Of a stretch of DNA of 64,000 nt, positions 36,691 through 47,723 are shown piece after piece (the first letter of the stretch is position 1; the number at the start of each line of letters is the position of its first letter). Made by a program: the position numbers and the translations under genes. The stretch is taken from NCBI GenBank assembly GCA_030272585.1, contig BSYQ01000008.1, forward strand, positions 4,278,001 through 4,342,000, given 5' to 3'. The notes below the pieces were generated by a model. It did not search any database, was not told where the DNA came from, and saw only the letters and a program-made list of their open reading frames with translations. The DNA comes from Bryopsis sp. KO-2023. Its lineage: Eukaryota > Chlorophyta > Ulvophyceae > Bryopsidales > Bryopsidaceae.

Positions 36691-38919
36691 TCCCCATGTC
36701 TGACATTTGCCCAGTAGTAGTTTTCAGGTCCGGATCGATAGCACCATGTGTTTTAGTAGGCAGTTGGTCGCTTTGGAGGCATTTTAGTATTCTACTGTTT
36801 TTTTGGGATTGTTTTAGGCCGATTGTAGTGTGGGGTAGTTCCCTTGTACGATTTTTATTTGTCCAAGCATCAATGTAAAATTGATCATGAATTTCGTAGC
36901 ATCCAATTGAGATTTCACTGCGAAAAGCAAACTTACAGGAGTCCCCCCCTCATCGACAGTTTGATCGTCGCGCAGTAAAAAAACCCACAATCTGGAAAAA
37001 CGACCATCACTATGAAGCACTGCTTGCAAACCTGTATGCTGCCCTTGATTGGCTTTCGTCTGTTTTCTGTGTCCAGGGGGCCCTTTCACTCCACACTGCT
37101 CGAAACGACATGGCCAGGTGTGAACAGTCAGTCATCCAGTCATTTTCAAATTCTTCACTAATTTTAATGCATTTTAAGTTAGCATTATCCCTCTTTGGAG
37201 CAAAAGGTGATAAATCCAAAGCAAGGAGTTTTTGTTTTCTTAAAACCATGGGAAAAACATGGTGAGGGGCATCCAGTAGAATGAAAGACAAAACTGGAAT
37301 GCCCAATAATGTCCCCAGCTCCTCAACCAACCACAGAAACTCGCACTGTGATCGATTGGACCCTTTCAATATATATATTATATATATATATTGTCGACAC
37401 TGTTGCAGTGTCTGACAAGGAGATCGTCGTAGTTTTTTTTGGGGGGGTCTCTTTTACAAGACTGCTATGCAGCAGAAATCACAATAAACCTGGGTGGTGT
37501 TGTGGAAAACCCTGTGGGTGTTGGTTTTTTTATCAAGAGGGTTGAACAACCCTCTTGGTCCAGCACTCTCTTCCTTCTATAAAACATCCCAAGCAAGAAT
37601 CCCAACATGCACCTGTTTTACAAAAGATTTATTGATAGGACGGATCCCCTATTGATTTAAAAAAAATAATGATTTAAAGAAAGCTACATATATTTTTTTT
37701 TGATAAAATATATCCATGCCGATTTGCCTATAATATAGAGAAAGGGGCAAACCACCAGAGAGAGATACAGAGGAGAGTGGTTGTAGAGAAAAAATAAATA
37801 ATAAAAATAAATAAATAATGCACTATTTAGTTTGATCAGATTTTTTTTTTCTAGAATATCCCTGAGCTCAAAATCCCTCAGAGTCCAATAAGACGAAAAC
37901 AATGCCAAGGTAACGGTGACCACAGTCACACTTTCTTCCCTGTCACACTCTTATCATCACACTTTTCTGATGAAATATCCTTCATGTTACACACAACAGG
38001 AAACCACCCCAATGTCTCAAACCCCCTCCTCCTTTCCCTTCCCCCCACACTCCCCATTAATACCCACAAAAAAGCCAAATACTTCCCAATTTTTTTAACC
38101 CTTGTTCAGTTTTTTGTATACCCCACGGAAGGAAAAAAAGAAAAGAAACGAATAAAAAAAAGAAACCCACCAAAATGCCGACTCCAATAAGAAAGAAGAG
38201 CAAAATTGACTCCTGCCCTGCTTTGAGATATATTCCCAAACCTGAAAATCCATGAATCTTTTTTTTTTCCTTTAAAATGGAATAAGAGGATGCCCGTCAA
38301 ACTTCACCCTTTTTCAAGTGCCTTTCCCCCTCGATTTTACACCCAAAATTTCTTCCTCCTTTTTTTTTCCTTAAAAAACAAGAAGAGACGGGAGGAGAGA
38401 GAAGAAGAAGAAGAAGAAAATAAATAAAAATGCGAGTATTTTTTTTTCCCCCTCCGGCTACGAATCTTTGTAAAAAAAAATAAATACAAACTTGGGGTTG
38501 ATATCGAAACTTTTCTTTTCAACAGGAACCATATTATCTCTCAGCTCGATGTCCCTTAATATTCTCACTTTTCACCTCAATTCTCTGTTCAGCGTTTTAT
38601 CTTTTATCTCTTTTTTCTCCCAAACAACTGTTTCACGAAATCTAAGCCGGATATTTTCTTTAATATCGTAAAAGTATGTACCCCCACATATACATCGAAG
38701 AAAAGCAGGTTGCGCAAATATAATATTTTTCTTCATTCTCCCCCATATTCGATCTCACTCACTCCTTTCCAACAGTTAAGAATAGCTTCTTTTTTTTTCC
38801 TTCGTATCCCCATATTCATTTTTTTATTTCGAAGTTCGCTCCTTCTTATGCAACCCCACCCCCCCCCTCCTCCCTCCTTTTTCCCCAATGCTTGCGAATT
38901 TTTGTTTCGCCAACTATCT
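36691..38919. other. intergenic between convergent genes; one strong hairpin
   Basis: Holds the 3' ends of the HSPA12-like (+) and bZIP (-) genes. I find no gene. A perfect 11-bp stem with an AA loop lies at 37534-37557 (CAAGAGGGTTG / CAACCCTCTTG), and an AT microsatellite at about 37368-37391. The rest is A/T-rich with purine runs. Confidence 0.5.
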
Positions 38920-40882
38920 TCACCAATCTTTCCAATCGACCATATCTAAATCTTGATTTTGCGTTCCGAAATCCCACATCAATTCACAACTACCCCCATC
39001 TTCGAAAGCCAACATGGCATTCGGAGCATCGAAAGGACATTGAGGTGGTACCGCCGGTACCACCACCACTTTGCTGGGGGGTTCCTCCCCGGCATTACTA
39101 GCGACAGGGTCGACTATTGGGGAAGCCGTAACGCTTGCGTTCGTTGGGCAATGATACTGTATTATCTCCATGGAAGAATTATCCAGAGAAGAATTGAGTG
39201 TCGACGTGTTGGCTGACCCTGAGTTTGAACCCTGGTGCATGCAAAGCTTTTCCTTTTCTGCAGTCAAAGTGTTGATGATCGAATCTGTCTCTCTGACTTG
39301 GCTGTAAAGTGCCTGAATCCACAAAATAGATGATTTGCGTGGGTGTCTCGGTAAAGATAACATAAGCTTTCAAAAAGCGCCAGCAAGCAGGTTAACACAA
39401 CTTGAAGGAAAAAAACATAATAATGATAAAAATTTATATATATAGATGAATGTATATATAAAGAAAACACGGTGATGGTACCTCAGCACGAGCTTCCAGG
39501 GATATTTTCTCTTTTTCTAACCCCAATTTGCATTCCTCCAGAATTCTTTCCTCAAAAACCATCGCTTCGTGCTGACACAAGTACGTGTCATGCTGAATTT
39601 TGATCCCGGCAGCTTCCTTCTTTTGTTTCTCTTTCGATCTTGCTGCTGATTTTCTGAAACATTGACTCTTTTCAGGGGGAGGAATAAGCACATATATGGG
39701 TAAAATAAGGATAACCTTTCAAATATGGGTTCCGTTTCTCTCCCCGGCTTTGATTTGCTTTCAGGCGATATGAGATGGCGCCCGGAGCACTTGTAGCTAC
39801 CTGTTCGCAACAATTCTTCTGGCTTTTTTGGGGTCGATGTTTGGATCGATGCGAGGGTCTGACGCAGGCCTTCGTCCTCCTTTCCCTTTTCGTTTTTTCC
39901 CGTTTTTCATCATGAAATTACCGGAGGATTGTAACAAATGCAACAGGAGTTGCTCTTTGTTCGCCCCGAGCCGGTGGACAGCATTTGCCACAGATTCCAC
40001 CTCGATGAGTTGACTCAGAGCATCCTGAGTACCTGAAAACAGCCCGTCGTTCAGCATCCCTTGTATTCCAGGATTCCTCTCTCAACCTCAACAATCCAAT
40101 GATACTCCATCTTACAAACTGAACAATTTTGATGTGTGTGGGGGGCATGGGACATGCATCCCAGTTTCCACAGCGAACTTGGGGGTGATAATATGATACA
40201 TAATGGGGTGATTTTCTGGTTAGATCAGTGGGGTTCCCCTCACATCCAGTGTCGTCGATCAATCGAGGCAGCAGTTCGTTCAATGCCCCAGACAAAAGTG
40301 ACCCCGATTCGAGAATCTGCCCGCTGCAATCTGTCCCCCCATTGGAACCCACAGACGGGGTGCCTTCTGGCATAGTAAAGTCACACTCTTCCATTCGCAC
40401 CTCGCCCCCACCCAGCCCTTGCGATAATGTTCGGATGTCCCGGTAATTACCACCATCTCCTTCGATAATGACGTTATTCGTGATGTCTGCCAGATTAACT
40501 ATGGAATCCTTTATTGGAGAAGGCTGGACCTCCAAGGGAGTCACTGTGTTGGGGTCTTGACTCGGGCTGCTGGGATTGGAGGGCTCCAGATAGCTGGGAG
40601 TGATGTTTTCACATATTCCTTGCAACCTGTGGGTGTCACTGTCGAGCGAGTGGGAGGTGATCTGTGGAAACGCAGGCCAATTCTTGTTTATTGGGTTGTT
40701 TCAGATGAAATTCGGTCAAGTTTTCCCCCTTCGAAAACGGAAAAGTCGACAACGCAAAGGGGGGGGATTTGATTACACTTCTGACGCAATAATGGGGGTG
40801 AATCGGAAGAACCTACCCAAGAGACCTCGAAGCTAGCGTTTGCTTGGAAACCAATGTCGCGAGCGTCCTGAAACCCCTCCAT
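38920..40882 (-). CDS. bZIP transcription factor, plant group I-like
   Basis: Five exons on the minus strand, 40882-40817, 40661-40244, 40032-39801, 39653-39482 and 39312-38920, encode 426 residues with all phases matching. The intron after residue 238 falls inside the basic region: exon 3 ends ...KKARRIVAN and exon 4 continues R/K-SAARSKEKQKK, so Asn238 and Lys246 form the N-x7-K signature. Most bZIPs have Arg at that place; Lys is characteristic of plant group I (VIP1/RSG/PosF21), as is the preceding acidic/Pro stretch with DPKKARR. A long helical region follows (residues about 250-325) with heptad Leu/Ile but several breaks, so the zipper is divergent. The N-terminal 200 residues are acidic and Ser/Thr/Pro-rich, and the C-terminal 80 are Pro/acidic-rich, fitting activation regions. 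Likely a homo- or heterodimeric nuclear DNA-binding protein. Confidence 0.85.
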
Positions 40883-42782
40883 AGGTCCCACCTCGCCCTG
40901 TTCCAAAGCACCATACCTCGTAAGCGGTTAAGATCCCAGCCGATCGGAATAAAGACGCACGAATAAACCCTAAAACTCCATGCGGAGCGCGGCGCGATGG
41001 CGCTCGCGAGAACGCAAGAGCGTGAGTTTCCCGTGGAACCCGTGTCCTAACACGTGCAGGGGTGTGTTTTGAACGATACGGATCCCAGCCGTATTTGGAA
41101 ACACAAGGGTCGCAAACGAAGTTCGGATCACGACAACAGCTAAACACTCCATACTTCCGACAGACAAAGGAGATCAAGAAGCTAGACCGCAACTCGAAGG
41201 CGTTTGTTGTCTTTTTTTCGTCGCGACCGTGAACACTGAGACTGAAGGATAGATGCAAGCAAAAGCAAGACGGTCGATCACGAAAGACGTCTTGTCGTCA
41301 AGAACGCAGTGGGTTTCCGCCACGCGTTCGCGTCGCGAAAAGAACTTCCTCTTCCTATCGTTCTGCGTTGGCTCCCAAAGCCAACGAGCAGGGAACTAAG
41401 AAAAAAACGAAAAAAAACACACACGCAGCGTAACTGAACAGGCGTGGATCGAATTGAACGGGATGCATGAAATGCATGGAAGTTCGCTGGGACGTCTTGT
41501 GTTGACGAGAACGCACATCTCGAACGAAAGCCGTTCGTTCCGTCAACACGACCTGGGTGATAAGATATTCAACGATCCAAAAAACCCTGTGCTGAAGGGC
41601 TCGCTCCTGAACAGCGAAGCTGCACCCGAGTGGCATATAGAATAGTCGTTTGTTCTTCTCAGACATGGGGGGACATGGTTGGTTGGGGGGGTGGGGGGGT
41701 GCATCGCAGCTCACCGCAAGCTCCTCTCGCTGCGAACGACCAAACGAATCTCTGTCGCTAGTGAGCGCAGTGGTATTTCGAAAGCCGCTGTTCTGTGCCA
41801 AGGATGTCAAACACATCCACGGCGACTAACCGCAAGCCTGTCCGATTTTTTGGTTCCTTTTTTTCCTTGGAATGGGATCCCTGCCCCACTCCGTATGAAT
41901 TTTGACCTTGACGGAGTGTAATGTGGGCCTTGGTTGTTTGCAGATGATTACTCATGCATCCACAGAGCTCGTTGGCCAGTAGTGAAAAGAGGGTCGGGCG
42001 GGCATCCCACAATGGTTCAGAATTGACGGTTAGACCCGTTCGCATGACTGTCCACCAAGTTGATTGAACTGAATGAGCGAGCGTAACGCTTGATCGATGA
42101 CGTTTCTTTTCGATCCATTCCACCCATACAATTTCAAAAAATCTGTATGTATATATATTTATATATATATATATAAAGAACCCCCACCAAACCAACAGAA
42201 CACGAAAACTAAATTACAGTCGCACTGCATCAAAGGTCACTACAAGATGTCACAGGAGAGATGGGCAGCACCCACCCCAATCAGTTCTTGATCCCACTGC
42301 CTCCTGCCCAGTAGTGCCAAGCAATTCATCAAATGTCTTCTTCTCGTTCACCCAAATGCATGAACTCATTCCATCCTCTCAAAGAAACCTTTTCCCCCAC
42401 AAAAATCCCTCCATGCAATCAAAAACAGAACAGACCAGAAAAAGGAAAATTGGTCCACAAATGTGATTTTACACAGAAGTCTGCTTATTCCAGAAGGGAA
42501 ATCCCCCCCCCCCCCCCTCTCAAAACCCAATAGCAAAAAAAACCAAAAAAAAAAGCGAAAACCCCACCACCACTGCACCCAACAAACTATGTCCATCCAG
42601 AAAATTGAATAAAAAAAAACAAAGAAAGCGCTTCTTCTCACCCCCCTCTCCTCCCCATTAGAAAATTTAAAATAAAAGGGAAAAAAACCCCTTGCATGTG
42701 CACAGTCACCGACGTAATGTTTGAAACAAAAACTGAGCGGTGTGTCCTTTTTCAGTTCATTTTTTTTTCTTTCTTGCAGCTT
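40883..42782. other. intergenic, no gene recognised
   Basis: Contains the bZIP promoter/5' UTR side (40.9-41.8 kb, relatively G+C rich) and the 3' side of the EGLN gene. A minus-strand open stretch at 41355-41816 has no motif or splice support. A C15 run (42503-42517) and an AT microsatellite (about 42147-42175) are present. Confidence 0.45.
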
Positions 42783-45404
42783 TCATTGATACCAAGCCGT
42801 CACGGCGACCCTATCGTTATGCGATGGCATTACAGCGTGATCCACGGCCCCGCTCAAAAACATCACCAGTCTGCCAGCAACCGGAAGAATTTCCAACACC
42901 ATGTCCCCCCCCACCTCCACCCACTCGATGCCAGTCCTAGCATTGTCATGGTCCCGACTGGCCACCGACAAATCATCTATGCTGCTGACATCGTACTGCC
43001 CATCATGCACCCCAATCTCAGCCATTACCGAACTGGTGGTCGACTTAGGAACCGACATCCCAGGGTCGATTCCATCCGACCGCAAAGACCCACAATCGCT
43101 GTCTGACACCGAGATATCCAGCTCTGACATCGGAACAGGATGGCCCCCCTCCGAATGCGGAGGCCTCGGAGACTCATGCAAGCGCATGTGATGGTCGTAT
43201 TGCCGGTGTCCGTTCAGGGAAGCTGTTTGGGTTCTCAAGACGGCCGAAGCGGGGGGGATGTTGAAAGTGACTGTGCCGTGGCCGTTGTGATGGGGGGTGG
43301 GTTGTGTTGTGGGGATGTCGTTGGGGCCCAAAGGCTCCATCGTTCGGCGTCTGTGTTCGATGTGAGCGGCGTGGTTGACTCGGCTGTTCTTCCGAGGAGG
43401 CCACAATCTCAGGGCACCCCCATCACCCGCCTTCCATTCAGGGTTCATGTAGGCAATCGCAGTGATCTGCACCGACACCACCAGAACCAGGGTTATTTCA
43501 TATTCCCTTCCAATGGAAGTCCCTCTTCTCAAAGAAAAGAGTTCTATATGTCAAGAAAAGAGTCATATATATATATATATATATATATAACTCAAGCCCC
43601 CCCTTCTCTTCCTTTTTCAAAGATATAAATCCGTACAATTCGTCAGAAATAACAGAAAGAAGGAAACCAGAACGCAGAACACATCTCCCTTTTTCCAAAA
43701 AAAAATGGCTTCCCGTGAGATTCTGGTACCTTGTGTTCAAAAGACAGCAAAGTTAACATATTAAACAGAACCTATACCGAATCTCTCGCAAACCACGATA
43801 AACAACTGAACTGTAGAACTCACCCTCCGCTGGTTCTGCTCATTTCCATCGTCGGGAAATGCATCCCTGTGCTTTGCATATTTTGTTCCATGCCCTGGGT
43901 AGCAAGCCAACTGATACTCCGCCGTTTGGACCTTCAATTTGGTGAATTCTGCCAAGTCTTCCTGGAGCTCCTGAAAAGCTACTGCAAGCGCCCCGAATGC
44001 CGGCGTGACCATCGGGGGCTTACCCAAATGCAACCAAAGTATGGAGTCCCCCCTGGCACCTGTCGCTTGAAAACTCGAATGACCCATTTTCGAAGCTTCC
44101 GCCAATCGACCTGAATTTCCCCAACCCCAAAAAATTCAGGTTAAGAATAGATCCGTTTCGGATGGATTCGATATTTGCTCCACTGTATTCGATGAGATTT
44201 CGTAATTTTTTGTCTGTATTTTCCATAAATACATAAATAAAATAAAATAAAAAAACAAAACGAAAGCCACTACATTTTGACCAAATGTAAATGAAAGTAT
44301 TTTAGATTTTCTTTGAACCTAGAACAAAAAAAGACGTGCTTGCAGAAATGATATGAAGCAATTTGTCAGCCCATGTTGCTTTGCTGTCTTTGTTTCCCCT
44401 GAAAATACCAGGAAAAAACCAAAAATAAAACAAACTGAGCATACAACTAAATACAAAACAAGACTAATATCAGCATCGATACAGACATACATACTACTAC
44501 CGGTCCTAACTAAAAATATTGAAATTAGTCATGCTCCCCACCTCTCTGTTTCAGCCTGAGAGTCTCTGCTCGAATCAAAGTGGCCACTTCTCTGGACACG
44601 AAATTATCGAGAACAATGTAACCATGCTGTTTGAATTCCTCCACGTGGGTGATGTTAAGCCTTTTCAGGCAAATCGGGTTACTGACTTTTCGATAAAACA
44701 ATCGGGAGCACACCTTTGAGAAAAGAAGAAAAAAAATTACTAAAAAGAAGAATTTGAAAACAAACTGTAACACAAAAAAATACAAATCCGGGACAGTCGG
44801 AATTTAAAATATATATAAAAAAATCAGTGTTCTATACTGATGACTCATTTTTTCAGCAATGCCTTCAAATGAACAGATAATAGATATTGCCCTGCAAGTA
44901 CCAACCCCCTCCGAAAAAGTAAAAATAAATAAATACATTAAAAAAAATAAAAATAGCCCCTCTCCAAAAAAAAATGAATAAATAAGGACAGGTCACTTTC
45001 AAATAAAGGTTCATGGTTTGCAGAGAAGTTCAACATGACAGGTATTTTTCTTTCTTTTTTTTTTGCCCTCTCTTCTCGACGCAGTTTTTCCACGCAAGAA
45101 AGTCCAGCACCTGAAAAGGGTCCTCCTGAGAATCCAACATCCGCATGACTTCCTCCTCCGTCACTTCCACGACCTCTTCTTCCTCCTCTTCCTCGGGAAA
45201 AGTGCCCAACTCTTCGAAGTCTTTCTCTTTCCTGGCAGCGTCCTCGAGGTCGATCGTCAGTGCAGCGATGCGCGACGAGAGGGACGCTGTCGTCGCCACG
45301 GTCGACGACGTAGTCGACACGTTGCTGTGCCAATCCCCCACGTCGTCATCAATGGCGCTCCCGCGGAGGGCCGCAGCCAACTCGCGCGTTCGCGGAGACC
45401 TCAT
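42783..45404 (-). CDS. EGLN/PHD-type prolyl 4-hydroxylase (2OG-Fe(II) dioxygenase) with large insertion
   Basis: Four minus-strand exons, 45404-45111, 44713-44542, 44110-43824 and 43466-42783, give 478 residues with all phases agreeing and a TGA stop. After an acidic N-terminus, ITHVEEFKQHGYIVLDNF opens the dioxygenase domain. RGD (175-177) and ACYPGHGTKY (224-233) precede the iron ligands H236-x-D238. GGALRLWPP (to 275) matches the EGLN strand GGILRIFPEG. The distal His461 (in VDHAVMPS) and 2OG-binding Arg470 (NDRVAVTAWY) close the fold. So all four key residues are present and activity is expected: hydroxylation of prolyl or related substrates using O2 and 2-oxoglutarate. Unusually, about 164 low-complexity residues (276-439, rich in His, Ser, Pro, Asp) interrupt the double-stranded beta-helix between those strands. 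From RGD to ACYPG the length equals human EGLN1 as I recall it (54 residues), which argues that the in-frame 42-nt gt...ag stretch at 44023-43982 is coding. Confidence 0.85.
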
Positions 45405-46022
45405 CTAACGAACCTTGCACTCGAGAGTGAAACTCTCTTTCCCTGGGGCCAACTTTACTTCCCTAGGGCAATTCTTTGGGTTTTCTTCCGGACAAAGTCG
45501 AAAAAACAACTGCTGAAGCCGCAGCCGAACAACGGAGTCGTCGTCGAACTGCGTGGCGATCGAGTGCTCAACGGAGCGGAAATCCTTCCCTTCTACGCCG
45601 CGTAATTCCGGGATCCGTCCTTCTCGGGAAGAACTCGACGATGACAGACACGGAGTCTTTTTCTTTATCCTTTTTGCAAAAGCACCCCTCTCGAAACACA
45701 GAGCTGAAGAAGCTTTCACTGAAGGACCTCTGCCAACAAAAAAAAATAAACACTCCGAAAATTAAACCAAAAAGTTTCTCGTTTTCTTTTTTTCTCCGCG
45801 AAATTGCTTGCTGACGTCATCCAGGGGAGGCGAGCTGGAGATGCTATTTATAGATATGGCTGGCAGGAAGCTGCCCGCTACAACACCCTCTGGAAGCCGT
45901 TGGGCCTTTGGATTTGCGTATTCTGGCGTTGCTCCTGCTCGTCGCGGAAAGAAGTTTGCCTTTCGTAGGAAAAAACGCAAAAAAAGAACAAACACAGAAA
46001 CGTTCCTGAAAAGTATTGGTCG
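45405..46022. promoter_or_regulatory. divergent intergenic region between EGLN-like and UEV1 genes
   Basis: 618 bp separate the two start codons. Both 5' leaders and promoters must lie here. No TATA element is obvious. Co-regulation is an inference from head-to-head layout. Confidence 0.35.
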
Positions 46023-47723
46023 ATGTCAGGCGTCGTAGGTGCGATATTTCGTCTTCATCCACTGCCGTGTTTTTTTTCTTTTCCATCAACGCACCAGAGA
46101 GAATAAACGGACAGCCCCATGGCGTGCGAACGTTACCTTCTGTGTGTCCTTTTGTTCGAGCACCACCGTTGCGCGTTGAAGAAACTGTCGACGTTTGTCT
46201 TCCACGGGGGGATTTGTTTTTTTTTTCGTTTTTTATTTCAAATCGCGTTTGTTTGGTGAAATCAGTGCCAAGAAACTTTCGTCTTTTGGAGGAGTTGGAA
46301 CGTGGGGAGAAGGGCTTGGGCGATGGAACCGTTTCGTACGGAATGCAAGACCAAGAAGACCTCTACATGCGGCACTGGACGGGAACTATTATAGGCCCCG
46401 GAAGCGTAAGTTTTTCTTTCAACTCATGCTGCCCACCCCCCCCTCCTTATCCTCTGGACAAGGAAAATTCGAACTTCTATCTCAACTCTTTTCATCGGCG
46501 AAGCTGCTCTCCGATAACGCCTGTTTTGTTTTCTTTCTTGGCCATTTTCCACGAACACGGTTTCGTTCGATCGAGTTTCGAACGGGGATCTGAGGTGTGG
46601 TTTTTTGCCTGCGGCGTTTTTCATCTCGTTGTGGTTTTCTTTTCCCTCAGACCGTGCACGAGAGTCGAATCTATGAGTTAAACATCGAGTGTGGGATGAA
46701 CTACCCAGAACAGGTGAGGGAAAAAATCCTTTGAAAAAATAGATAACCCTATTGGTGGGGCTTCCATTTATTTTTCTGGAGCTTGTTTGCCAGACTTGAA
46801 AAAAGCAAAGTGGAAGTACCGATTGCTTGCACCAGCAAAAAAAACTCTCAACAGTTTTCGTGTTTCCTTTTCGAAATTTGGGTGCTGGCAACAACGAAAA
46901 TAAAAATAAATAATTTCACTTTCATTTCCTCATTTTTTTTTTATTTTTTTATTTTTTTTTGGTGGGGGGGGAAGTTCGATATAGTTCAGTGTTTGATGAG
47001 CCTTCGGAAACTCCTTGATGCAACCCCTTCCTTGTAGATTTTTTTTTTGGCAGTAGCACCAATCTAAACAGTATTGTTTTCTCTTCCACAATTATTTTTT
47101 ATTATTTATTTGTTTATTTTTTAAAGAAATTAATGTGTTAGAAATGGAAGTATGGCTGTGTGTGTGGCACAGGCTCCTGAAGTTCGATTCATGGTTAGAA
47201 TAAACATGAATTGTGTAATGCCCGATGGCAAGGTGAGTCGAAATTTCTGTTCAACAAAAACTGTGGGAACAGAAAAGAAATAATAACAATATTGCCAGTG
47301 GCAATATTAGCTGTCGAGAACCGTAATATTTTCAGGTTTTTTATATTTATTTTCATTTAAATTCTCTTCTGATCATTTGCAAGTCAAAAACTTAGATTTC
47401 AAGTTGTTGTGTTTTACACTTTTCTGTGTCACTTTTTTTTTTTTTTACACACGGAAAAAGAACAACTTTTTTTCAACAGTTTTTTTTTAGATTCTCTGTT
47501 ATTTCATGTTTTGTGATTACTCAGTCCTCGATTTCTTTATTTCTTTTTTACTTTATTTATTTGATGTATTTGATTATGACAGGTTAATCCTCAGCTGTTC
47601 CACGTTTTGAAAGACTGGCATCGAGAATACACAATGGAAAAATTATTGATCGAACTCAGAAGAGAAATGGCCAGCCCTCAAAATCGCAGACTTCCCCAAC
47701 CACCAGAAAATACCATGTATTGA
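46023..47723 (+). CDS. UEV1: ubiquitin-conjugating enzyme E2 variant (UEV1/MMS2)
   Basis: A catalytically inactive E2 partner that works with UBC13 to build Lys63-linked ubiquitin chains in DNA-damage tolerance and signalling. Five exons, 46023-46038, 46266-46405, 46651-46713, 47173-47232 and 47583-47723, give 139 residues, near the plant UEV1 length. The tiny first exon (ATG TCA GGC GTC GTA G) was chosen because its phase-1 end yields MSGVVVPRNF, matching the plant N-terminus. Following words are [52 protein letters not shown] and RRLPQPPE, all family hallmarks. The active-site Cys of true E2s is absent, as expected for UEVs. Intron 4 contains a perfect short hairpin (AATATTGCC AGT GGCAATATT, near 47289-47309). 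Confidence 0.93.

Noticed and set aside
41355-41816. Minus-strand open stretch between the bZIP and EGLN genes
   Set aside because: No start in good context, no motif, and no phase-linked partner exons.
46119-46131. Alternative UEV1 first exon (ATG GCG TGC GAA C)
   Set aside because: Its donor (gttacc) is weak; the exon at 46023-46038 gives the plant-like N-terminus MSGVVVPRNF with a matching phase.
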